Assembly (NCBI GenBank): GCA_002403075.1
Contig: DHHB01000020.1
Coordinates: 1-16,560 of the forward strand
Origin: a bacterium UBP1_UBA4783
GTDB lineage: Bacteria > Krumholzibacteriota > Krumholzibacteriia > Krumholzibacteriales > Krumholzibacteriaceae
Direction of reading: 5' to 3'
DNA length: 16,560 nt
The notes beneath the pieces are model-generated. The model searched no databases. It was not told where the DNA came from and was given only the letters and a program-made list of their open reading frames with translations. Shown here in pieces: positions 1 to 6,296 of the stretch (the stretch's first letter is position 1; each line of letters starts with the position of its first letter). A program made the translations under genes and the position numbers.

Positions 1-31
1 CCGGGACGATCAGATTCGCCGTATCGGTCAT
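1..31 (-). CDS. Start of a truncated gene, possibly the second Opp/Dpp-type permease
   Basis: Only the first ten codons are inside the window, reading M-T-D-T-A-N-L-I-V-P. The start is supported by a strong GGAGGAG ribosome binding site six bases before the ATG, and the gene begins 23 nt after the stop of the upstream permease. In Opp/Dpp operons the DppB/OppB-type permease is usually followed by a DppC/OppC-type permease, so that is the expected product. The ten residues cannot confirm it. Existence of a gene start is fairly sure; its identity is a guess from context. Confidence 0.5.
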   Translation of the reverse strand, partial: MTDTANLIVP

Positions 32-54
32 TGCGCGCTCCTCCGTCCCGGGGC

Positions 55-1038
55 TCACCGCGCTCCCGAGGCGCGGGAATAGGTGATCCGGGGATCGAGC
101 AGCCCGTAGGCGACGTCCGCGAGAAGGTTTCCGGCGATGACGAGCACCGCGACCGCGAAATTGACCGCGAGCACGACCGGGTAATCGCGCGCGTGGATCG
201 CGTCCACGGCCAGCCGTCCCATCCCCGGCCACGAGAATATCGTCTCCGTGACGACCGCCCCGCCGAGAAGAAACGGAAGGCTCAGGCCCGTGATCGTCAC
301 GAGCGGCGCGGCGGCGTTCCGGAACGCGTGCTTCCAGAAGACGCGCGCCTCGGTGAGCCCCTTCGCGCGGGCCGTCCGTATGTAATCCTCGCCGAGCACG
401 TCCATCATGCTCCCCCGCATGTACCGGGCCGTGCTCGCCGCGGAAGCGAGACCGAGCACGAACGCGGGGAGCACGAGGTGCCGGAGCCTATCGAGCGCGA
501 GCGCCGCCCCCGAGAGATCTCCGGCGTCGATCGACTGCATGTGCGAGGACGGCAGCACGCCGAGCTTGAGCGAGAAGACGAGGATCATCATGAGGGCGAG
601 CCAGAACGACGGTATCGAGTAGACGAAGAGCGCCGCGATCGTGTTCGCGCGGTCGAGAGCGCTGCGGCGCTTCGCCGCCGAGAGCATGCCGAGCGAAACG
701 CCGGCGGCGAGGTGGAGGACGAGGGCGGTCGCCGTGAGAACGAGGGTGTTCGGGATCGACTCGGCGAGCAGGTCGCGCACGGGGCGCATGTATCGCAGGC
801 TCACGCCGAAGTCGCCCCGCAGAAAGCTCCCCATCCAGCGGACGTACTGTTCGAGGAGCGGCCGGTCGAGGCCGAGGGCGCGCCGCATGCTCGCCGCCGC
901 CTCGGGGCTGATGTCGGGATGGTCGTAGCGCGCGAGCGGATCGCCCGGGGCGAGGTGCAGGAGCGCGAAGGTGACGGTGAGAACGATGAGGAGGAGCAGG
1001 ACGGATTGCGCGAGCCGGCGCAGCACGAATCCGCTCAT
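55..1038 (-). CDS. ABC transporter permease, DppB/OppB family (peptide/nickel-type importer)
   Basis: A 327-residue inner-membrane permease of a binding-protein-dependent importer for peptides or similar solutes. Visible features are the family N-terminus (membrane segment about 8-31 ending LLHLAPGDP), then membrane segments near 97-121, 133-157, 188-205, 247-269 and 287-311. The cytoplasmic EAA-type loop near 216-245 (GEDYIRTARAKGL...FRNA) contacts the ATPase. The C-terminal YGLLDPRI is typical of the family, and the length is normal. The frame stays open further upstream, but the residues there are Arg-rich and unlike the family. The start at 1038 is chosen because homology begins at MSGFVLRR and its ATG overlaps the stop of the preceding gene as ATGA, implying translational coupling. 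Substrate cannot be told: the binding protein and ATPases are outside the window. Confidence 0.93.
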   Translation of the reverse strand: MSGFVLRRLAQSVLLLLIVLTVTFALLHLAPGDPLARYDHPDISPEAAASMRRALGLDRPLLEQYVRWMGSFLRGDFGVSLRYMRPVRDLLAESIPNTLVLTATALVLHLAAGVSLGMLSAAKRRSALDRANTIAALFVYSIPSFWLALMMILVFSLKLGVLPSSHMQSIDAGDLSGAALALDRLRHLVLPAFVLGLASAASTARYMRGSMMDVLGEDYIRTARAKGLTEARVFWKHAFRNAAAPLVTITGLSLPFLLGGAVVTETIFSWPGMGRLAVDAIHARDYPVVLAVNFAVAVLVIAGNLLADVAYGLLDPRITYSRASGAR

Positions 1039-1841
1039 GGCGAAACGACCTCCCCGCCGAGATGCGCGCCGAACTCGGTCCGCTTCGCGCGCGCCAGCCG
1101 TTCGACCCCTTCCCGCTCCGACGCGTCGAGGACGAGCGGCTCCCACACGACGCCGAAAACCGTCCGGAACGCCCCGGCGATCGCCTTCCCGAGCTCTTCG
1201 GCGCCGGCGTCGCGGCCGAGCTCCTCGCGCACGTTCGTGACGCGCCCCTCGAGCGGCGCGCACGCGCCCTTCATGTACCGAGCGATGCGCTCGCTCCCCG
1301 GGCGGAGGAGTATCGATCCGTGCTGCAGAAAAGCCGCCGCCGTCGTCCGCTGCGCGCTCCCCGCGATCTTCCTGCCGCCCGCGGAGAGCTCCCATCGCGT
1401 CACCGACGACAGGCAGGGACGCGGGGCGCCGCTTCTCTCCCGCTCCTCCCCTCCCCGCGAAACGGACGCGTCGACGCCGATGGAACGGAGCGCGAGCGCG
1501 AGCGCCTCGGATATGCGCCGGTAGCTCGCCGCGGGGCCGCCTTCGAACCGCCCGCCGCGGAGACCCGCGGCGACGCAGTAGGTGAGCTCGCCCGCGTGGA
1601 GGAGCGCGCGTCCGCCGGTGATCCGGCGCACGACGTCGACGCCGTCGGCGCGGACCGCGTCGAGATCGAGGGAGCGCGCGGGATCCTGGTGCGCGCCGAT
1701 CGTGATCGCGGGAGGATCGAAGGAATAGAGACGCAGCGCCGGCGCCGCCCCGCGCTCGGCGCGATCGAGGAGCGTCTCGTCGAGGGCCATGTTATCGGCC
1801 CCCGTCGAGCCGGGGCTCACGAGCAGGAACCATCGATCCAT
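1035..1841 (-). CDS. lipM: LipM-type octanoyltransferase (lipoate/biotin ligase fold)
   Basis: A 268-residue protein of the BPL/LplA/LipB family, predicted to move octanoyl from acyl carrier protein to the lipoyl-domain lysine, the first step of lipoate synthesis. Family motifs seen are RRITGGRALLH (72-82, ligand pocket), a cysteine in PCLSS (C143) and GRKIAGSAQ (156-164) with K158, followed by FLQHGSILL. The cysteine about 15 residues before the GRKIAGSAQ lysine is the arrangement of Bacillus-type LipM, where that cysteine is the acyl-enzyme nucleophile; LplA ligases lack it. There is no large LplA-like C-terminal domain. The gene starts 1 nt after the gcvPB stop with only a weak ribosome binding site, suggesting coupling. 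Its position beside gcvH suggests GcvH is a substrate. A LipL-type amidotransferase or a lipoate ligase is the alternative. Confidence 0.87.
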   Translation of the reverse strand: MDRWFLLVSPGSTGADNMALDETLLDRAERGAAPALRLYSFDPPAITIGAHQDPARSLDLDAVRADGVDVVRRITGGRALLHAGELTYCVAAGLRGGRFEGGPAASYRRISEALALALRSIGVDASVSRGGEERERSGAPRPCLSSVTRWELSAGGRKIAGSAQRTTAAAFLQHGSILLRPGSERIARYMKGACAPLEGRVTNVREELGRDAGAEELGKAIAGAFRTVFGVVWEPLVLDASEREGVERLARAKRTEFGAHLGGEVVSP

Positions 1842-1842
1842 C

Positions 1843-3282
1843 TCAGTCGAGATCCCCGGGGCAGCAGAGATCCGGACACCGGGCGGCGTTCGCCTCGTCG
1901 AGCCGGCGGACCGGCGTCGTGACCGGCGCCTCGTGCAGCTTATCCGGGCTCCTTTCGGCCTCCCCGGCGATCGCGGCGAGCGCGTCGGCGAAGCGGTCGA
2001 GCGTTTCCTTGCTCTCGGTCTCCACGGGTTCGATCATGAGCGCTTCCTCGACGATGAGCGGGAAGTAGACGGTCGGCGCGTGCAGACCGTAGTCGAGGAG
2101 CCGTTTCACGACGTCCGTGGCGCGCACGTCGTATCGCTTGAGATTTCGCGCGGAGAGGACGAACTCGTGCATGCAGGGACCCGGATACTTGAGGTCGTAG
2201 AATCCGCGCAGACGCGAAAGGAGATAGTTCGCGTTGATGATCGCGTTGCGCGAGACCTCGCGGAGCCCCTCGCCGCCGGTCGCGCGGATGTATGCGTAGG
2301 CCTTGACGAACACGTTGAAGTTGCCGCAGTACGGATGCACGCGGCCGATCGACTTCGGGGCGGCGTCGTCGAGGCGGTACCCGTCGGGACCCGCGACGAC
2401 CCGCGGCACCGGCAGGAACGGCGCGAGGCGGGGAGCGACGCCGACCGGTCCCGAGCCGGGGCCGCCGCCGCCGTGGGGCGTCGAAAACGTCTTGTGGAGA
2501 TTGACGTGCATGACGTCGACTCCGATATCCCCGGGGCGCACGATGCCCATGAGCGCGTTCAGGTTCGCCCCGTCCATGTAGACGAGGCCTCCCTTCGCGT
2601 GAACGATCCGGACGATCTCATGGATGTCGCGCTCGAAGAGACCGAGCGTGTTCGGCAGCGTCAGCATGAGCGCGGCCGTCTCCTCGGTGACCTCCTTCTC
2701 GAGCGCCGCGGGATCGATGAGCCCGCGCTCGTTCGACGACACGGTTTTCGGCTTGAAGCCGCAGATCGCCACGCTCGCCGGATTCGTCCCGTGCGCGGAA
2801 TCGGGAATGAGCACGGTCGCGCGCTTCTCTCCCCGGTCGAGAAAGTACGCGCGGGCGAGCATGATGCCGGTGAGCTCGCCGTGCGCGCCCGCGGCGGGCT
2901 GCAGCGTGAAGGCGGACATGCCGGTGATCTCGCTGAGCGAGCGCTCGAGCCGGTACATGAGCTCGAGCGCGCCCTGAGCGTCCGCGTCGTCCTGCGCCGG
3001 ATGGAGGCCGGTGAAGCCGTCGAGACGCGCCGCCTCCTCGTTCACGAGCGGGTTGTACTTCATCGTGCAGCTGCCGAGCGGATAGATCCCTTTGTCGACG
3101 TGGTAATTCTTCGCGGCGAGCTCGACGTAGTGCCGGACGGCGTCCTGCTCCCCGATCTCGGGAAGACCGAGAGCGGAGGTGCGAAGATGCGGCAGGTCGA
3201 TCCGCTCGACCGGGCAGTCGTTTTCGGGAAGGCGGTACGCGCGCCGTCCCGCTTTCGATTTTTCGAAGATGGTGGCGCTCAT
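1843..3282 (-). CDS. gcvPB: Glycine dehydrogenase (decarboxylating) subunit 2, P-protein beta part
   Basis: A 479-residue subunit that, with GcvPA, forms the PLP-dependent P-protein, decarboxylating glycine and loading the aminomethyl group on lipoyl-GcvH. Visible motifs are YPLGSCTMKYNP (67-78), DSAHGTNPAS (161-170), MDGANLNALMG (236-246) and the PLP-binding HVNLHKTFSTPHGGGGPG (259-276) with K264 as the expected Schiff-base lysine. Length is normal for the split form. The frame continues far upstream, but the start at 3282 is set by the family N-terminus (MSATIFEKSK), a perfect AAAGGAGG seven bases before the ATG, and ATGA overlap with the gcvPA stop. The last residues (RCPDLCCPGDLD) have three cysteines and look atypical. 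Confidence 0.97.
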   Translation of the reverse strand: MSATIFEKSKAGRRAYRLPENDCPVERIDLPHLRTSALGLPEIGEQDAVRHYVELAAKNYHVDKGIYPLGSCTMKYNPLVNEEAARLDGFTGLHPAQDDADAQGALELMYRLERSLSEITGMSAFTLQPAAGAHGELTGIMLARAYFLDRGEKRATVLIPDSAHGTNPASVAICGFKPKTVSSNERGLIDPAALEKEVTEETAALMLTLPNTLGLFERDIHEIVRIVHAKGGLVYMDGANLNALMGIVRPGDIGVDVMHVNLHKTFSTPHGGGGPGSGPVGVAPRLAPFLPVPRVVAGPDGYRLDDAAPKSIGRVHPYCGNFNVFVKAYAYIRATGGEGLREVSRNAIINANYLLSRLRGFYDLKYPGPCMHEFVLSARNLKRYDVRATDVVKRLLDYGLHAPTVYFPLIVEEALMIEPVETESKETLDRFADALAAIAGEAERSPDKLHEAPVTTPVRRLDEANAARCPDLCCPGDLD

Positions 3283-4634
3283 CGTCCCGCCTCCTTTCCG
3301 GCGAGGAGATCCCGGTACCGTTCGAGCTCGCTCCTCGTGCGCTTCTCGGTGACGGCGACGAGGATCGCCCGCTCGCCGAGCTCGGGGAAATCGGCCCCGA
3401 GCGGGATGCCCGGAAGGATCCCCGCGGCGGAGGCCCGCGCCGCGAACGCCGCGGCCGCCTCCGGCAGTTCGAGGACGAACTCCTGAAAGAACGGCCCGCC
3501 GAACGGCAGCCGGGCGCCGCGGACGCCCGCGAGCATGCCGGCGAGGGCGTGGCTCTTGGCGTAGCTCTGCTCCGCGACCTCGCGGAACCCCTTCTCCCCG
3601 AGCGCCGCGAGATACACCGCGGCCGAGAGCGCGCAGAGCGCTTCGTTCGTGCAGATGTTGGAAGTCGCCTTCTCGCGGCGGATATGCTGTTCGCGCGTCT
3701 GGAGCGTCATGACGTAGCCGCGCTTCCCGTCGATATCGACGGTGCCGCTGACGAGCCGTCCCGGCATGCGCCGGACGTGCTCCTTCCTCGTCGCCATGAA
3801 GCCGAGGAGCGGCCCGCCGTAGCTCTGTGGAAGGCCGAGCGACTGCCCCTCGCCGACGGCGACGTCGGCTCCGTATTCCCCGGGCGGCGCGATGAGGGCG
3901 CACGAGACGGGATCGACGCAGGCGATGACAACCGCTCCCTTCGCGCGCGCGAGCGCGGCGAGCTCCCCGGCGTTCTCGACGACGCCGAAATAGTTCGGTT
4001 GGGCGACGACGAGCGCGGCCGTCTTCTCGCCGAGCGAGGATTCGAGCCGGGCCCCGTCGAGGAGCCCGTCCGCCCCATGGGGGATCTCGACGACGGAGAT
4101 GCCCCGGGCCGCCGCGTACGAGGCGAGCACGGCGCGGTAGCGCGGCGAGAGGGCGCGCGGCACGAGGATGCGCGGGGCGCCTTTGATGGCGACCGCCATG
4201 AGCATCGCCTCGGCGAGCGCCGTCGCGCCGTCGTACATCGAGGCGTTCGCGACGTCCATGCCGGTGACGCGGCAGACGAGGCTCTGGTACTCGTAGATCG
4301 CCTGCAGCGTCCCCTGGCTCACCTCGGCCTGGTAGGGGGTGTAGGACGTGTAGAATTCGCTCCGCGACGCGACGTACCGGACGAGCGCCGGGATATGCCT
4401 GTCGTAGATGCCTCCGCCGAGAAAACTCGCGGCGCCGGCGGCGGGGCGGTTTCTTCCGGCCAGCGCGCCGAGATGCGCCGCGAGCGCCGCTTCGGCGAGC
4501 GGCGGATCGAGCGCGAGAACGCCCTTCACCCGCAGCGCCTCCGGAATCGGCTCGAGAAGCTCGTCGAAGGAACGGACTCCGATGGCCCCAAGCATCTCCG
4601 CCCGGTCGGCGTCGGTGTTCTGGATGTAGCTCAT
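3279..4634 (-). CDS. gcvPA: Glycine dehydrogenase (decarboxylating) subunit 1, P-protein alpha part
   Basis: A 451-residue subunit corresponding to the N-terminal half of single-chain GcvP. It has the PLP-transferase fold but no PLP lysine and pairs with GcvPB. Motifs seen are FLGGGIYDRHIP (71-82), SYTPYQAEVSQG (97-108), QPNYFG (212-217), SLGLPQSYGGPLLGF (265-279) and REQHIRREKATSNICTN (314-330), all characteristic of the family, and the length is normal. The ATG follows the gcvH stop directly (TAAATG, no gap), with AGAGGACAGG inside the end of gcvH as ribosome binding site. The 3' end overlaps gcvPB by four bases, which would help make the two subunits in equal amounts. Confidence 0.97.
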   Translation of the reverse strand: MSYIQNTDADRAEMLGAIGVRSFDELLEPIPEALRVKGVLALDPPLAEAALAAHLGALAGRNRPAAGAASFLGGGIYDRHIPALVRYVASRSEFYTSYTPYQAEVSQGTLQAIYEYQSLVCRVTGMDVANASMYDGATALAEAMLMAVAIKGAPRILVPRALSPRYRAVLASYAAARGISVVEIPHGADGLLDGARLESSLGEKTAALVVAQPNYFGVVENAGELAALARAKGAVVIACVDPVSCALIAPPGEYGADVAVGEGQSLGLPQSYGGPLLGFMATRKEHVRRMPGRLVSGTVDIDGKRGYVMTLQTREQHIRREKATSNICTNEALCALSAAVYLAALGEKGFREVAEQSYAKSHALAGMLAGVRGARLPFGGPFFQEFVLELPEAAAAFAARASAAGILPGIPLGADFPELGERAILVAVTEKRTRSELERYRDLLAGKEAGR

Positions 4635-5051
4635 TTACCTGTCCTCTGCGTCTTCGTCTTTTCCGGCTCCCTCTTCGCCGAGGAAATCGCGATACTCGTC
4701 GTAGCTGAACAGCACCTCGAGATCCCCCGGATCGTCCATCCGGATCTTGATGAACCATCCGTCGTCGTACGGGCTCTTGTTCACGATCTCCGGCTTGGCG
4801 ACGGCCTTCTCGTTCACTTCGATCACCTCGCCGCTCACCGGGGAGTAGAGATCCGCCACCGTCTTCACCGCTTCGATCGAGCCGATCGGATCCATCTGGG
4901 TGACCTTCTGGCCCGCGTTCGGAAGCTCGATGTAGACGATGTCGCCGAGCTCGCCCGCGGCGTAGTCGCTGATGCCGATGATCGCGGTGTCACCGTCTTC
5001 GATGTAGACCCACTCGTGCTCCTTCGTGAATTTGCATTCTTCCGGGTTCAT
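4635..5051 (-). CDS. gcvH: Glycine cleavage system H protein
   Basis: A 138-residue lipoyl carrier that shuttles the aminomethyl group between the P, T and L proteins. The N-terminal FTKEHEWVYIEDG and GISDYAAGELGDIVYIELP are standard, and the lipoylation site lies in GSIEAVKTVADLYSPVSGEV with K63 as the modified lysine. YDDGWFIKI near the C-terminus is also typical. It is a little longer than usual, with an acidic tail after DFLGEE that does not belong to the lipoyl domain. The ATG is preceded by GGAAGGATGG. It lies 95 nt after gcvT across a strong inverted repeat and abuts gcvPA with no gap. The nearby lipM-type gene could supply its cofactor precursor. Confidence 0.98.
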   Translation of the reverse strand: MNPEECKFTKEHEWVYIEDGDTAIIGISDYAAGELGDIVYIELPNAGQKVTQMDPIGSIEAVKTVADLYSPVSGEVIEVNEKAVAKPEIVNKSPYDDGWFIKIRMDDPGDLEVLFSYDEYRDFLGEEGAGKDEDAEDR

Positions 5052-5103
5052 CTGCCACCATCCTTCCTGTTCGCGTCCGTGAACCGTCGATCGATCGCAT
5101 CAT

Positions 5104-5138
5104 GCCCGCGCGCTCCGCGGAGCGGCGTCCGCGCGGGC
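5104..5138. repeat. GC-rich inverted repeat between gcvT and gcvH
   Basis: Perfect 9-bp arms GCCCGCGCG (5104-5112) and CGCGCGGGC (5130-5138) flank a 17-nt loop. The palindrome GCTCCGCGGAGC (5112-5123) lies across the left arm end and loop, giving an alternative hairpin. There is no T-tract on either side, so it is not a typical intrinsic terminator. It could be an RNA processing or stabilising structure that sets the amount of gcvHPAPB message relative to gcvT, but that role is inference. Confidence 0.6.
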
Positions 5139-5146
5139 GCCGGCGG

Positions 5147-6253
5147 TCATTTCGCCGCGCGGCTGGGATAGAACGGGATCGGAACGAGCTTCGTTTCCGC
5201 GGCCTTGCCGCGCACATCCACCGTGTACGGCCCCTCGCCGGCGTCGTTCCGGACGAGCGCGAGAGCGAGGCTGCGCTGCAGGGTCGGCGCGAAGGTGCCG
5301 GAGGTCACCGCGCCGACCGGAGCGCCTCCGCTGAGCACCTGAAATCCCTGCCGGGCGATCTGGCGCCCGAGGAGCTCGAGTCCGACGAGACGGCGCGGAG
5401 AACCCTGCTCTTTCTCCCGGAGCAGCGCGTCGCGTCCGATGAACGAGCCCTTCCCCGTCTTCACGAGCCATGAGAGACCGGCCTCGAGCGGACTCGTTTC
5501 CTCGTCGAGCTCGTGCCCGTAGAGACAGAAGCACGGCTCGAAGCGGAGCGTGTCGCGGGCGCCGAGGCCGATCGGACCCGCGCCGAGATCCGCGCCGGCG
5601 GCGAGGAGCTCCCGCCATACCGCGGCGGTGAGCTCCGTGGGCAGATAGATCTCGTATCCGAGCTCTCCCGTGTAGCCGGTGCGGGACACGATGATCTCCG
5701 CGCCGCCGCGCTCGAACGCGAGGAACCAGTAGTACGGGAGCCCGGCGATCCGCCCGCTCGCGGCGGCGAAGAAACCCGCGCGCTGCATGAGCTCGCGGGA
5801 GCGCGGCCCCTGAACGGCGATCTGGCCGATCTCGGGCGTGCGGTTGCGGATGTCGACCCCCGCCGGGGAGAGCGAGACGAGGTGGCGGTATATCTTGTCC
5901 ACGTTGACCGCGTTCACGACGAGCAGGATCCGCTCCGCCGAGAAACGATAGACGAGAAGATCGTCGAGCACCGTCCCTCGCTCGTTGCAGGCGACCGTGT
6001 AGCAGATCTGGCCGTCGGCGAGCTTCGCGACGCTGTTCGTGACGACCTCGTCGGCGAACGCGGCCGCGCGAGGGCCGGCGAGCGATATCTCGCCCATGTG
6101 GCTCACGTCGAAGAGTCCGACGGCGGTGCGGACGCGCGCGTGCTCGGCGACGATACCCTCGAACTGAACGGGCATGTGAAAGCCCGCGAACGGGACGATC
6201 TTGCCGCCGGCGGCGACATGCGCATCGTAGAGCGGTGTTTTTGCGAGTTCCAT
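5147..6253 (-). CDS. gcvT: Glycine cleavage system T protein (aminomethyltransferase)
   Basis: A 368-residue tetrahydrofolate-dependent enzyme that releases ammonia from aminomethyl-lipoyl-GcvH and forms methylene-THF. Family features include GGKIVPFAGFHMPVQFEG near the N-terminus, GLFDVSHMGEI (46-56), the GTVLDDLLVYR segment (93-103) with the catalytic Asp at D97/D98, SRTGYTGELGYEIY in the middle, and SGTFAPTLQRSLALA in the C-terminal barrel. Length is normal. A TTG two codons upstream (6259) is possible, but ATG at 6253 is preferred because AAAGGGG lies six bases before it. It follows uvrA by only 43 nt, so there is no room for a glycine riboswitch. Confidence 0.97.
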   Translation of the reverse strand: MELAKTPLYDAHVAAGGKIVPFAGFHMPVQFEGIVAEHARVRTAVGLFDVSHMGEISLAGPRAAAFADEVVTNSVAKLADGQICYTVACNERGTVLDDLLVYRFSAERILLVVNAVNVDKIYRHLVSLSPAGVDIRNRTPEIGQIAVQGPRSRELMQRAGFFAAASGRIAGLPYYWFLAFERGGAEIIVSRTGYTGELGYEIYLPTELTAAVWRELLAAGADLGAGPIGLGARDTLRFEPCFCLYGHELDEETSPLEAGLSWLVKTGKGSFIGRDALLREKEQGSPRRLVGLELLGRQIARQGFQVLSGGAPVGAVTSGTFAPTLQRSLALALVRNDAGEGPYTVDVRGKAAETKLVPIPFYPSRAAK

Positions 6254-6259
6254 ATTCAA

Positions 6260-6266
6260 CCCCTTT
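6260..6266 (-). promoter_or_regulatory. Ribosome binding site that fixes the gcvT start
   Basis: On the minus strand this reads AAAGGGG and ends six bases before the ATG at 6253-6251. A TTG at 6259 directly abuts it and would have no spacing, so the ATG is the supported start. Confidence 0.7.
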
Positions 6267-6296
6267 GATTAACCTTTTCCCCGGGCGAGGTCAATA

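Noticed and set aside
6254..6296. A glycine riboswitch or dedicated promoter before gcvT
   Set aside because: The gap is 43 nt, too short for a riboswitch aptamer. A TTGACC (minus strand, 6294-6289) has no acceptable -10 at normal spacing.
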